From Veillonella atypica KON (GTDB lineage: Bacteria; Bacillota; Negativicutes; Veillonellales; Veillonellaceae), in assembly GCF_002959915.1 (NCBI RefSeq), contig NZ_PPDE01000008.1, positions 731,790 through 795,789 on the forward strand: a stretch of DNA of 64,000 nt. Reading direction: 5' to 3'. Shown here piece by piece: positions 41,601 through 50,269 of this stretch. Made by a program: the position numbers and the translations under genes. The notes under the pieces are model-generated. The model made no database searches, was not told where the DNA came from, and saw nothing but the letters and a program-made list of their open reading frames with translations. Within the stretch, counting starts at the first letter, position 1, and the number at the start of each line of letters is the position of its first letter.

Positions 41601-43173
41601 AAAATACTTGATTAGTCACACAATACTCACAAAATTTACGAATACAACTATTAATATCGGTATCTTTTATATCAAGCTTTTCTACTATAGATTTCTTAAT
41701 TTGAGATATCCAAGTATCTAGTAATTGACTTTGTGTCTGAAAGTTTCTACTACTGTTATTCGATTTTAATTTAATATCCAGCCAAATTTTCAAATTTAAA
41801 AATCGTTTTAATAATTGCTTCGTCCTTTTATTTAATTGATTATATTCATCACCAATTACGAAATGTATTTCATCATCTGATAAATTTTGAACTTCAAATC
41901 TAGAAAATAATTCATTATCAGTAATATCTTTTATATATTCACTGTATTCTAAATCATAGGATCGTGTCACTAATACAAGCCGTATAGGTGCAGAAGTTCT
42001 ATTTTCATTAATACGCATAATAGTATTAATAATTTCTCTACAAATACAGTAAGATTCATGATAATTTCTAGAAGTCCATCTCATAGTATCTAACTGGTCT
42101 AGAATAATAATTGGAGACTGATATTCATATACTTGATGTATAACATCAACTAAATTAATCGGTAAATCCAATTTGTCATGACTCCAAGTATCTAAGCTAT
42201 TATCTGGACTACAATCTTTTAAATTAATTGCAACATATGGTTGCTGATTAGCTTCACATTTTTGCATTAAAGAAAATAATAATCCTGATTTACCAATACC
42301 TGCACTACCATGAATAATTGTAAATACATTTTTATTAACAACTTTATAACATTCATTATAACAATTGCGTTCTACAAACTCATTTTTAGAAAAAGGATAA
42401 TTCGCTTTAAATCGATCATTTAACGACTTAATCTTTCCTATAACTTGACTGTCATTTCGTAAATTTCTTAATTGTAAGTTATTTCTATTTAACCAATCTC
42501 CAATAATTTGACTATCAATAGAATGTGAATAATTATTTTCATTCAATAATATTGTAAGTAAACTTTTATAAACTAAATCTTTGTCAGTTAAAAATAGAGA
42601 TTCTATGGTACTTATATTCATTTCATGAAGAGTAGAATCACTTATCTGTCTTATATTTATTCGTTTTAAATATGATAATATTCTATTATAATCATCATCT
42701 GTATATTTCTCTAAATCACCTATTAACTCTCTACAAATACTCTCAAAGAGTTTTCGAGTATCTTTCCCAGCATTTACTATTTGATAATCATAAAAATCTT
42801 TACCACAATTATTTGAGTTTCTAGCTTTATCACTTAAATCAGCCAACCCTTTAAATGTTAACGGAGAAACAAGACTAACTTCGTTGCTATCATTTATCGA
42901 TAATTTATCAATCCAACGACTAATAATATTATTTTTTTTCAAATCACTTATAGTCCAAGAGTCTTTTCCCGCATTACTCGCTTTACACTGATGATAATCG
43001 TAATAATCTTCCTTTATTACGCTTACATCGACACCATCTGAACTAGGACCAATAGGTTCCCAAATAAAAGACCTAATATTTCGTTTTATTACTTGAAGAA
43101 TTTGACATATTACCCACTCATATTCATATTTATTTCCGTCTTTATCTGCTTTCCCACCATGCTCTAATGACAT
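38677..43173 (-). CDS. Avs-like STAND NTPase with N-terminal Cap4-type nuclease
   Basis: 1498 aa. Residues ~1-150 form a PD-(D/E)xK domain of the Cap4/DUF4297 kind: HGGKADKDGNKYEYEWVICQ, then SSDGVDVSV (Asp49) and YDYHQCKAS (Gln62-Cys-Lys64). A STAND NTPase follows: Walker A IHGSAGIGKSG at 287-297, Walker B IIILDQLDTMRW near 355-366, then a winged-helix segment ending in YSYIHQSVFDYFIAKDML. Residues ~600-1498 are helical repeats suited to sensing a target. This architecture is that of antiviral STAND (Avs) proteins, which recognise phage proteins and then cut DNA. AGGGGG lies 6-7 nt before the ATG. It is more AT-rich than the glycan genes around it and sits after their terminator, so it was probably acquired. 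Confidence 0.85.
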   Translation of the reverse strand: MSLEHGGKADKDGNKYEYEWVICQILQVIKRNIRSFIWEPIGPSSDGVDVSVIKEDYYDYHQCKASNAGKDSWTISDLKKNNIISRWIDKLSINDSNEVSLVSPLTFKGLADLSDKARNSNNCGKDFYDYQIVNAGKDTRKLFESICRELIGDLEKYTDDDYNRILSYLKRINIRQISDSTLHEMNISTIESLFLTDKDLVYKSLLTILLNENNYSHSIDSQIIGDWLNRNNLQLRNLRNDSQVIGKIKSLNDRFKANYPFSKNEFVERNCYNECYKVVNKNVFTIIHGSAGIGKSGLLFSLMQKCEANQQPYVAINLKDCSPDNSLDTWSHDKLDLPINLVDVIHQVYEYQSPIIILDQLDTMRWTSRNYHESYCICREIINTIMRINENRTSAPIRLVLVTRSYDLEYSEYIKDITDNELFSRFEVQNLSDDEIHFVIGDEYNQLNKRTKQLLKRFLNLKIWLDIKLKSNNSSRNFQTQSQLLDTWISQIKKSIVEKLDIKDTDINSCIRKFCEYCVTNQVFSVPCIVLEDYSTILNQLESEGLIINDRYSYSYIHQSVFDYFIAKDMLKQLLMGNSLEEIIGSKFEQTPWRRYQVQMMLDQLYNSQEAIKFLEVGETLLRSENIRFYVKHVFFEIIGQIDEINEKIISYISNNFFDEEWGIYLQEAIRGNLILIERLIELKVFERFLLNQELMRKVIWLLGTVECNTSPICTKLINKFFKLFPESKSEFSNIFYKECSYDCDEFFLLRVEYYKEFFDSYSVMENLKSLIKNNDFRFFELLKISIVHDDIGEPYKDYSTLDVHISVGQLQKLIELIPLDINNLENRNWIANKQIFSYKRLLVEIIKSAIQNLCDIDESNIWIYIKQLWNVDNYVYKEIILFTFSIISTQYSEGILIYLVSDIKQNMFDYSSNNDNALIVVKNVIHKHTSTVKNETLSYFIDKVLKYISKSHFKYIHNERNGKVRFSYLNAYHSCWGAFQYNILNSIDTNRLNKKVKGIISVLNRKYPNGIEVGVKTKIVSGYVRASIPFKKLSMIDWKKLLTNKQIDINRTKRRYNQLSLIENNTSTISYALSHKIEEKTNEMVNLIISIGNDINIEYIECTLSRLTDEKVLSKLSDEELSLFISHICTNFLDVRGNLTKYLIQLIDKRINLYKYSYIRDFIEGLFRNNCLNNVRNPDIKKAQDLNSFIMEELNSSRGLFISLICHLIDTDYIIFESYKNKILSIMDFNSNFDKYLYLKFLISGYNKNKDVGKEIVNSLLLNCWLCNSEYNNFLPMSLYNDGYRTSIISIVKECYHSSDSELRRLADYCILELYMKDDAAVKSYMQNTDSLKTHSHLYNMMQMANIYWQYEVYIDRIKSWYIMMQDQKLDIFKGISQLFSKKLIVLGRDTEFVDTIFSGGVNRALLHQFIDFIKDNKYKISEIYNLFSKTVKFIIQHHDDNEFVCVSASLDELLAYVYELSCKERYLVGQQQCLDFWDDMYKYQMGNIREITDQMI

Positions 43174-43263
43174 AGTATCCCCCTATATCAAAACTATGAA
43201 ACATCTATTTTATTTATTGTATCACTATTTCTATTGTATCAGCATATTTTTTCAATACTAAAA

Positions 43264-43290
43264 AGAAGGCCTTAATCAAGACCTTCTCAT
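43264..43290 (-). terminator. Terminator of the long glycan operon
   Basis: AGAAGGTCTTGATTAAGGCCTTCT followed by TTTTAG on the minus strand. It separates the glycan operon from the Avs-like gene. Confidence 0.75.
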
Positions 43291-43300
43291 CTCACCATTA

Positions 43301-44017
43301 TTAATTTTTAAGATTCTTAAAAACTTCTACTTCTTCTGGTGTCCCCAATACATGAACATACTCAGGTTCAATATCCTGTATACGTACGTTCATCCCATGT
43401 TGAATCATCCAATTATACATAGGTGCAATATATTGTTCTCCATGTTCTAAGTAACCACTCTTTACATATAGCTCATCATAAATCTCTTGGTATAACCGAG
43501 CCGTACGGAAATAATAAGCACCAATAGTACAGTTATCAGAAATACGTGTTTTTTCTCGTACCTCTATCGCATTTCCATTTGAATCTAATTTAACAAAGCT
43601 CCAATGATCTCCATCAGCTTTAAAACAAGGTATAAATCCATCACCAGTTATCTTACCTATATTCATTTGGCCTGCTTCAACATAGGTATCTATATTGTAA
43701 ATAAATATTGGTTTAGATTCATCACAATAAGGAACTGCTAAACTTGCTGTTTCAGCTTGTCCTTTAGTGAGTCTATCTAGTTCAATAATCTTATAGTTTG
43801 GAATACCTATCTTTGCACATTCATTTTCAATAAATGATATTGCATTATCTTCTTTACGTACTAAGAATATAAATGTTTCTTTTTTGAAAGCATCCATACT
43901 TATCATAGACCACTCAAATAAAGTTTTCCCTTTAACTTCTATTTGATATTTTGGAACTGTATATCCTGCTTTTTGAAAGCGAGATCCAAGACCACCCATG
44001 GTAATTACAATATTCAT
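43301..44017 (-). CDS. Sugar/alditol-phosphate nucleotidyltransferase
   Basis: 238 aa. The N-terminal motif IVITMGGLGSRFQKAGYTVPKYQ is the G-x-G-x-R-F signature of NTP transferases with the substrate Lys. DTYVEAGQ near 110 gives the metal-binding Asp. GYLEHGEQYIAPMYNWMI is typical of the capsule-linked branch. It activates a sugar or sugar-like phosphate to an NDP form for the surface glycan. Its ATG overlaps the stop of the HAD phosphatase (ATGA), so the two are coupled and may act in sequence. The exact substrate is unknown. Confidence 0.85.
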   Translation of the reverse strand: MNIVITMGGLGSRFQKAGYTVPKYQIEVKGKTLFEWSMISMDAFKKETFIFLVRKEDNAISFIENECAKIGIPNYKIIELDRLTKGQAETASLAVPYCDESKPIFIYNIDTYVEAGQMNIGKITGDGFIPCFKADGDHWSFVKLDSNGNAIEVREKTRISDNCTIGAYYFRTARLYQEIYDELYVKSGYLEHGEQYIAPMYNWMIQHGMNVRIQDIEPEYVHVLGTPEEVEVFKNLKN

Positions 44018-44418
44018 TTGTGGGCCTCCCGACTTGATTGTTTACAAATAGCTAGTAATTCTTCTTCGCTATACTTTAAAAATTCATCAGGACGTACAGA
44101 ACGATCATCAACATAAAATCCTCTATGCCCAGGCCAAGGCTTTCCATAGATAATTTCATCATAAGGAATATCCCATTTATCCAGCCAATTTAATAATACT
44201 TTAGCTGTATTAGCATTAATAAGACCTATTTGCCCTTGGTATGTTCTCATATTTCTAGAAGTATTAAGTACAATTGTGGCACCTGCGTCTTTATAGTCTC
44301 TCATTTTAGCTACCATCTCTGCATCAGGTATAATATCCTCATATTTTTCATTTTTATCTTTAATAGGGCAAATTGTACCATCTATATCAAATATAATTCG
44401 CAAGTCCTTTTTATCCAT
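44014..44418 (-). CDS. HAD-superfamily capsule-biosynthesis phosphatase
   Basis: 134 aa. HAD motif I is IIFDIDGTICP (nucleophile Asp), motif II is TIVLNTSRNMRTYQGQ, and the motif III/IV region is GKPWPGHRGFYVDDRSVRPDEF. Short HAD enzymes of this type (no cap domain) occur in capsule and LPS loci next to nucleotidyltransferases and probably dephosphorylate a sugar phosphate. Overlaps the next gene by 4 bp. A clear purine-rich site (AAGGAT) precedes the ATG. Confidence 0.85.
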   Translation of the reverse strand: MDKKDLRIIFDIDGTICPIKDKNEKYEDIIPDAEMVAKMRDYKDAGATIVLNTSRNMRTYQGQIGLINANTAKVLLNWLDKWDIPYDEIIYGKPWPGHRGFYVDDRSVRPDEFLKYSEEELLAICKQSSREAHK

Positions 44419-44423
44419 ACCGT

Positions 44424-46082
44424 TTATCCTTCTATCTCACGAATAACCTGTTCCAATAACATAACACCTGTAGCTAACATCGCAAATTGACGTTGCTTAT
44501 AATCACTATGTAAAGGAATCATACTGAGAAATAACGTAGCTTCAATTAATCTAACAGCTTGTATATTATCTATGCTTTCACGAAAAACATCTAAAAATAC
44601 ATTAGTGATATTATCAATTTGTTTATGCACATGATACTCAATAGTATTACCGATAACATCAATATCAAACATATCCTCAATGATAAAATCATATTTACCT
44701 TCTAGTGTATGCATGAGTTTAGCTAATTCATATCTAGCATCACCATAGATATCAAATGTTCCAAATTTGCCTCTAGGGTCAATGACACGTATAAAATCAT
44801 AGGTATCTTCAATTAAAATATTAGCAAAACACAAATCCCCATGAATAATATTAAACTGACCAGTAAACGTATAAACAACCAGCTTTTCAATAAGTTGTGG
44901 CAACATTTTTAGATATTCATTTAACGAGCGATATTCTTTTTCATTTATAGTAATTGTATTTTCAAAAAAAGAATGAAAGTCTGGTTCATTCCGCATCATA
45001 TCTAAGCGATCAAATGTTTTCTGTAAATAAATATCTCTTAATGCTGCTTCAAATTGAATTCGTTCACCTGTTACTGTAAATTTACCCATATCATTAATAG
45101 CAAATAATAACTTTTGAAAAATGGCTTGCCATTTAACAAGTGGTAAATCACCGAATACTAAACTTTCATGTAACGTATGATATCCATAATACTCCATACT
45201 TACATAAGGATCTGTTAGATCTAACGAGTAATCATATACACGAGGTAGCAAATACTGTAACTTATTAGGAATTCGTAAATACCAACGGATTTCATTTACT
45301 AATTTTTCTTTATTTTCACTTTTCTTTTTTAGAATACCCCGCTGCTCATCAATCTCAATCGAATTAAAAGAACGAGCAGCTACGCTAGTAGTAGCTTTTG
45401 AGTAGTTATCACTATGACCTACATCAAACCAATTCTGACTATGCAATATAGTAAATGGATACTCTTGACTATAAGTAAAGATAGCTTGATAAAATGTATC
45501 CATATCAGAATGTACATTGCTATACTGTTTAAGTAACTCTAAGAAATAATGAGGATTTGTAAAACCAAAGAGTCCTACAAAAATTCCTGAAAAATTAGAA
45601 ATTTGATGATTTTCAGATAATGGACATTTATCTAATATATCAGTGATTATTCCATTATTATCCTTAAAATACGTCCACTCATCAGTACTCATACCTGATG
45701 CATAGTAAAAGAAATTATGGTTATTTATTGGTACATGTTCATCCAATAAGAAGTCTGCAAAGTTTACATATATATAATCTATTAACGGTTCCTGACCAAG
45801 AATAAATTCCATACCATATTGAATTGTATAACCTAAATCTCTTAGCTCATCTAATTCAATAATACGAATTGGTAATTTCTTAGAATTAATGTAGTCATTT
45901 ATAAGTAGTTGTTTTCTTTTAACAACAATGTAAATTACATCTACAATATCCTTATACTTATCGTAAAGACGTTCAATCATCGTCTTATTTCCTAACGGAA
46001 ATAGTGCTGTTGGTAACTCCCCAAACTTATTACGCATATCAGATGGTACTAATAATGCACTAGGTATCAATAATGCCTTCAT
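44424..46082 (-). CDS. Fusion of nucleotidyltransferase and choline/ethanolamine-kinase-like domain
   Basis: 552 aa. Residues ~1-235 look like an NTP transferase with a modified start (LLIPSALLVPSDMRNKFGELPTALFPLG). Residues ~260-552 are an APH/choline-kinase fold: Brenner-type motif NIIHGDLCFANILIE and metal-binding VIDPRGKFG. One polypeptide could thus phosphorylate and activate a small alcohol or sugar, as LicA and LicC do for phosphocholine; this is inference. It is followed 5 bp later by the HAD phosphatase and nucleotidyltransferase, together a plausible substituent pathway for the glycan. Confidence 0.75.
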   Translation of the reverse strand: MKALLIPSALLVPSDMRNKFGELPTALFPLGNKTMIERLYDKYKDIVDVIYIVVKRKQLLINDYINSKKLPIRIIELDELRDLGYTIQYGMEFILGQEPLIDYIYVNFADFLLDEHVPINNHNFFYYASGMSTDEWTYFKDNNGIITDILDKCPLSENHQISNFSGIFVGLFGFTNPHYFLELLKQYSNVHSDMDTFYQAIFTYSQEYPFTILHSQNWFDVGHSDNYSKATTSVAARSFNSIEIDEQRGILKKKSENKEKLVNEIRWYLRIPNKLQYLLPRVYDYSLDLTDPYVSMEYYGYHTLHESLVFGDLPLVKWQAIFQKLLFAINDMGKFTVTGERIQFEAALRDIYLQKTFDRLDMMRNEPDFHSFFENTITINEKEYRSLNEYLKMLPQLIEKLVVYTFTGQFNIIHGDLCFANILIEDTYDFIRVIDPRGKFGTFDIYGDARYELAKLMHTLEGKYDFIIEDMFDIDVIGNTIEYHVHKQIDNITNVFLDVFRESIDNIQAVRLIEATLFLSMIPLHSDYKQRQFAMLATGVMLLEQVIREIEG

Positions 46083-46147
46083 GAGCTTCCCCTCAACATG
46101 AATAAATTATAATTAAAATGCTCATATTCCCTGTAGCATACTACTTA

Positions 46148-47056
46148 TTAATCTGAATAAGGACGACCAGCACAAATATTTATTTCAAAATTACCTATAG
46201 ATAATCTAATAGAGAATAACTTATATAAAATAAAGACTAAAAACTCTATTTTTAAAAAATTTCTATGTAATTTAAAACGTACTATACGACTCAACTTAGA
46301 TTTAAAACTCATAGGCCTAATAAGAGTCCATCCTGGATAATTAATAATATACGTATCTAATTTCTGTTGATTTGCTATATTAAATATAATATGTTCCGGC
46401 ATTGTTACTTCTAAAGAATTTTCAATTCTCTTTAATTCTTGTTGTGATCCATTCATTATAGATTCGATTACAGGTAACTTACCAAAAAACATTAAATCAT
46501 TTCCGCCTAAATTAAAATATCGAATATTTACTTCTGATAAATCTTTTGCAAAAGTAAAAAGTGATTTATCCAATGTTTCTTCAGGGGCACATGATTCATA
46601 TAATTCAATATTTAATGGATCTAATAAAACAATATCTGGTCGTATCATTACAACCATATCATATTGAATATTATTTTTTAATGCATATTCCTTACATAGT
46701 GAAAAACTATTTTTCATACTATGATACATAGAATACAATCCAAACATTGACACTTCAACACCATATAAAGATACTCTTTTATTTTTTGTACTAACTTTAA
46801 CATTACCTAAATCTTGTACAACTTGTTCCTCAATTTTAATACTCTTAAATTCACCATAGGTATCAATAATCGCTGATTCCTTCACTATACCTTTAATCTC
46901 TGTATTCTCATGATGAGTCTTAGTATGATGATTGTACGTAGACCATGTATGCATAAATAAATCACAGTCATATCTATTAATCAAGTTAGTTTTTATATGC
47001 GGAGCACACTTTTTAAATGTTCTCAAATGCCCAAAAAAACAAACCGCTATTTTCAT
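46148..47056 (-). CDS. Glycosyltransferase-like capsule protein
   Basis: 302 aa from ATG 47056 (GGGGAA upstream). The start KIAVCFFGHLRTFKKCAPHIK and the block MVVMIRPDIVLLDPLNIELY (R-x-D acting as a DxD-type site) belong to a family of surface-polysaccharide proteins of GT-A-like fold. FNLGGNDLMFFG follows, also conserved in that group. No membrane helix is obvious. It lies inside the rhamnose-containing operon, and its donor and acceptor are unknown. Confidence 0.65.
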   Translation of the reverse strand: MKIAVCFFGHLRTFKKCAPHIKTNLINRYDCDLFMHTWSTYNHHTKTHHENTEIKGIVKESAIIDTYGEFKSIKIEEQVVQDLGNVKVSTKNKRVSLYGVEVSMFGLYSMYHSMKNSFSLCKEYALKNNIQYDMVVMIRPDIVLLDPLNIELYESCAPEETLDKSLFTFAKDLSEVNIRYFNLGGNDLMFFGKLPVIESIMNGSQQELKRIENSLEVTMPEHIIFNIANQQKLDTYIINYPGWTLIRPMSFKSKLSRIVRFKLHRNFLKIEFLVFILYKLFSIRLSIGNFEINICAGRPYSD

Positions 47057-47131
47057 AACTATTCCCCTATTATTTCCAATTAGCATCAAACAAACGATTT
47101 GGATAATTACTATCAACTATAATAAATTGTT

Positions 47132-47773
47132 TTATACTTTATATCTAGCAATAAAATCTTCAACATTAGACCAATACTGCATACTATTCAAAATCTTATC
47201 ATCATTCCATTCCCACCATTTCATTTTTAATAAAGATTCTACAATATTATCGGAAAATCTTTGCCTTAATACTCTATTACTGCCTACTACAACAGTATAT
47301 GGCTCTACATCTTTAGTAATTATACTTCCTGCACCTATAACGGCCCCATCACCAATAGTTAAGTTACTTCTAATGATACTATAAGCGCCAATCCATACAT
47401 CACTTCCGATTCTAATACTTTTTAAAGTATTAGCAGGATTAATTTTTTTATCTAATAATGTATTCCAAGTACTTACATAATTAATCGGATGACCATTTCC
47501 CACAAGACGTTGGTCTATTCCAATTGAGCAAAAACTACCAACAGAATGTATTTCCTCTGTTTTTAAAGATCTATATCCATAAGTATACTTTCCTACTGGA
47601 AAGTTTAAAAATTTATCATAATAATATCTAGCCAAATTATCTTTCCAGCCGTATTTCTTTCTAGAATATTTATACACCCATTCTGGTGGATTAGTTGTAC
47701 CTCTTAGCTTACGAGTTACGTCTAATAATATCCGTTCAAACTCAGTAATTTCATATTTATCTTTTAGTTCCAT
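47132..47773 (-). CDS. CatB-like hexapeptide O-acetyltransferase
   Basis: 213 aa. A left-handed beta-helix built from hexapeptide repeats: VGSFCSIGIDQRLVGNGHPINY, then IRIGSDVWIGAYSIIRSNLTIG and VIGAGSIITKDVEPYTVVVG. The His in GNGHPINY is the likely general base. The C-terminus (KMKWWEWNDDKILNSM) is that of xenobiotic/CatB-type acetyltransferases. In this locus it would add an acetyl group to a sugar of the surface glycan. It is placed directly downstream of the dTDP-rhamnose genes. Confidence 0.85.
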   Translation of the reverse strand: MELKDKYEITEFERILLDVTRKLRGTTNPPEWVYKYSRKKYGWKDNLARYYYDKFLNFPVGKYTYGYRSLKTEEIHSVGSFCSIGIDQRLVGNGHPINYVSTWNTLLDKKINPANTLKSIRIGSDVWIGAYSIIRSNLTIGDGAVIGAGSIITKDVEPYTVVVGSNRVLRQRFSDNIVESLLKMKWWEWNDDKILNSMQYWSNVEDFIARYKV

Positions 47774-47780
47774 AAATACC

Positions 47781-48635
47781 TCATAGATTTTGATTTTTAA
47801 ATATTGCTATATATCTCATCAATCCATCTTGCCAGTTTGGCAACTTATTAAATCCATATTCTATCAATTTAGACGTATCCATTCTTGAATTTAATGGACG
47901 TATAGCTTTTGTCGGATATTCAGAAGAAGGAATAGATTCTACAGTTACGTTCATATTAGCTAATTTAAAAATAGTACGCGCAAATTCGGCCCAAGAACAA
48001 ACGCCTTCATTATGAGCTTGATATATACCATACTTATCTGTTTGAATCATAGAAACGAGCAGCTTAGATAAATCCTCTGTATAAGTTGGACTACCTATCT
48101 GATCATCAACAACTCTTAATATACTATGTGTTTCACCTAATCGTAGCATGGTCTTTACAAAATTATTACCATGTATACCAAATACCCATGAAATACGAAC
48201 AATAAAATATTTATCTAAATATTGCTTAACAATCTTTTCACCATCAAGTTTCGACTGACCATACACATTTTTAGGCCCTTTTTCATCATTTATTTGATAA
48301 AAACTAGTTCCTTTTCCCGGAAAAACGTAATCAGTACTGATATACATAAGTTTCGCATCAATCACTTTACAAGCATCTACAACATACTTTGTACCATCTA
48401 CGTTTACCTTACGACAAAGCTCTATTTCATCCTCTGCTTTATCTACAGCTGTATAAGCGGCACAATGAACTACAATATCCGGACTGTATTCAATAATTAA
48501 ACGATGTACAGAATGTTCATCAGTTAAATCTAACATATCTCGTGTCGTACCTAAACACTCTATATGTTGCTCCTTTAATTCACGAATAACATCCTGTCCT
48601 AATTGACCATTAGCACCTGTTACAAGGACTTTCAT
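47781..48635 (-). CDS. rfbD: dTDP-4-dehydrorhamnose reductase
   Basis: 284 aa. NAD(P) Rossmann motif VTGANGQLGQDV at the N-terminus, catalytic Y-x3-K as YGQSKLDGEK, and typical blocks STDYVFPG, RISWVFGIHGNNF and GSPTYTEDLS. It reduces dTDP-4-dehydrorhamnose to dTDP-L-rhamnose, the fourth step. It follows rfbB by 11 bp, and all four rhamnose genes are present, so the glycan should contain rhamnose. Confidence 0.95.
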   Translation of the reverse strand: MKVLVTGANGQLGQDVIRELKEQHIECLGTTRDMLDLTDEHSVHRLIIEYSPDIVVHCAAYTAVDKAEDEIELCRKVNVDGTKYVVDACKVIDAKLMYISTDYVFPGKGTSFYQINDEKGPKNVYGQSKLDGEKIVKQYLDKYFIVRISWVFGIHGNNFVKTMLRLGETHSILRVVDDQIGSPTYTEDLSKLLVSMIQTDKYGIYQAHNEGVCSWAEFARTIFKLANMNVTVESIPSSEYPTKAIRPLNSRMDTSKLIEYGFNKLPNWQDGLMRYIAIFKNQNL

Positions 48636-48646
48636 CTTACTTTTCC

Positions 48647-49666
48647 TTACCTATTTGAATACATATCTTCATAATAATGTTGATATTCCCCACTAATTAT
48701 ATGTTCCCACCATTCTTGATTATCCATATACCATTGAATGGTTTTTTTTATTCCCTCATCAAAAGATGTTTTCGGTAACCAGCCTAATTCATTATTAACT
48801 TTAGTAGGATCAATAGCATACCGTTGGTCATGCCCTGGTCGATCTGTAACATAAGTAATTAACGATTCATCTTTTCCCAATGCAGATAAAATCGTTTTTA
48901 CTACGTCAATATTAGCACGTTCATTATGACCACCAATATTATAAACCTCTCCTACACGACCATTTCTAACAATTAAATCAATGGCTTCACAATGGTCCTC
49001 TACATATAACCAATCACGTACATTCTTTCCATCCCCATATACAGGTAATTGTTTATTATTAAAAGCATTAATTATCATCAATGGAATCAATTTTTCTGGA
49101 AAATGATACGGTCCATAATTATTTGAACAACGAGAAATCGTTACAGGTAATCCATACGTTCTATGGTAGGCCAATACTAATAAATCAGCAGATGCCTTAG
49201 ATGATGAGTAAGGACTCGATGTATGAATTGGTGTCTCTTCTGTAAAAAATAAGTCAGGTCGATCTAGTGGTAAATCACCATACACTTCATCAGTAGAGAC
49301 TTGATGATATCTCTGAATTCCATATTTACGACAAGCATCCATTAATACAGCAGTCCCCATAATATTCGTACGCAAGAATACTTCTGGATTCTCAATGCTT
49401 CTATCTACATGAGATTCAGCTGCAAAGTTAATAACTATATCTGGTTTATATTGCTCAAATATTTCATATATAGCTTGTCTATCTGCAATGTCTGCTTTCA
49501 CGAAAGAAAAATTAGACTTATCTTTTACAGGTTCTAACGTTTCTAAATTACCTGCATAGGTTAGTGCATCAACGCATATGATATGGTCCTCTGGATACTT
49601 AGCTACCATCATATGTACAAAGTTACCACCGATAAATCCAGCACCACCAGTTACAATAATATTCAT
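48647..49666 (-). CDS. rfbB: dTDP-glucose 4,6-dehydratase
   Basis: 339 aa. Short-chain dehydrogenase fold: VTGGAGFIGGNFVHMM, AAESHVDRSIENPEVF, STDEVYGDL, and active-site Y-x3-K in YSSSKASADLL. It converts dTDP-glucose to dTDP-4-keto-6-deoxyglucose. The length is typical and the gene is intact. It sits 12 bp after rfbC in the same operon. Confidence 0.96.
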   Translation of the reverse strand: MNIIVTGGAGFIGGNFVHMMVAKYPEDHIICVDALTYAGNLETLEPVKDKSNFSFVKADIADRQAIYEIFEQYKPDIVINFAAESHVDRSIENPEVFLRTNIMGTAVLMDACRKYGIQRYHQVSTDEVYGDLPLDRPDLFFTEETPIHTSSPYSSSKASADLLVLAYHRTYGLPVTISRCSNNYGPYHFPEKLIPLMIINAFNNKQLPVYGDGKNVRDWLYVEDHCEAIDLIVRNGRVGEVYNIGGHNERANIDVVKTILSALGKDESLITYVTDRPGHDQRYAIDPTKVNNELGWLPKTSFDEGIKKTIQWYMDNQEWWEHIISGEYQHYYEDMYSNR

Positions 49667-49678
49667 ATGTTCACCACC

Positions 49679-50257
49679 CTATTGTCCACTATCAGCCATT
49701 GTAAAGGATATCTTATTCTCTAATTCATCAAAAAATGGTGATTTGGTATCCTTCTCAGATAGGATAGGGTTTTCTATTCCCCAATTAATAGCTAATGTAG
49801 GGTCATTCCATCGAATACCTCCATCTGCTTCTGGTGCGTAATAGTTATCTGCTTTATACATAAACTCAACATGATCTGTTAATGTTACAAAACCATGTCC
49901 AAAGCCACGAGGGATTAGAAATTGTTTTTGATTTTCTTCACTAAGTTCAACGCCATACCATTGCTTATATGTAGAACTATCCTTACGAAGATCAACTGCC
50001 ACATCGAGCACAGCACCACGAACACATCGTACTAATTTGGCTTGTGCTTTATCCCCATATTGAAAGTGGATGCCACGCAATGTACCTTTTACAGTAGATG
50101 ATGAGTGATTGTCTTGTACAAAATTATAAAATAAGCCAGCTTCTTCCATAGTTCGCTTATTCCATGATTCCATAAAGAATCCTCTATGATCACCAAAGAC
50201 TTGTGGCTCAATAATCACAAGTCCTTGTATACCTGTTTCTGTAATCTTAATTCCCAT
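49679..50257 (-). CDS. rfbC: dTDP-4-dehydrorhamnose 3,5-epimerase
   Basis: 192 aa. Cupin fold with the family motifs GVLIIEPQVFGDHRGFF-like (here GLVIIEPQVFGDHRGFFMES), QDNHSSSTKGTLRG-like (with the catalytic His in GIHFQ), and PRGFGHGFVTLTD. Epimerises C3 and C5 of dTDP-4-keto-6-deoxyglucose. The gene order A-C-B-D is common in such clusters. Confidence 0.95.
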   Translation of the reverse strand: MGIKITETGIQGLVIIEPQVFGDHRGFFMESWNKRTMEEAGLFYNFVQDNHSSSTVKGTLRGIHFQYGDKAQAKLVRCVRGAVLDVAVDLRKDSSTYKQWYGVELSEENQKQFLIPRGFGHGFVTLTDHVEFMYKADNYYAPEADGGIRWNDPTLAINWGIENPILSEKDTKSPFFDELENKISFTMADSGQ

Positions 50258-50269
50258 ACTATATACTCC

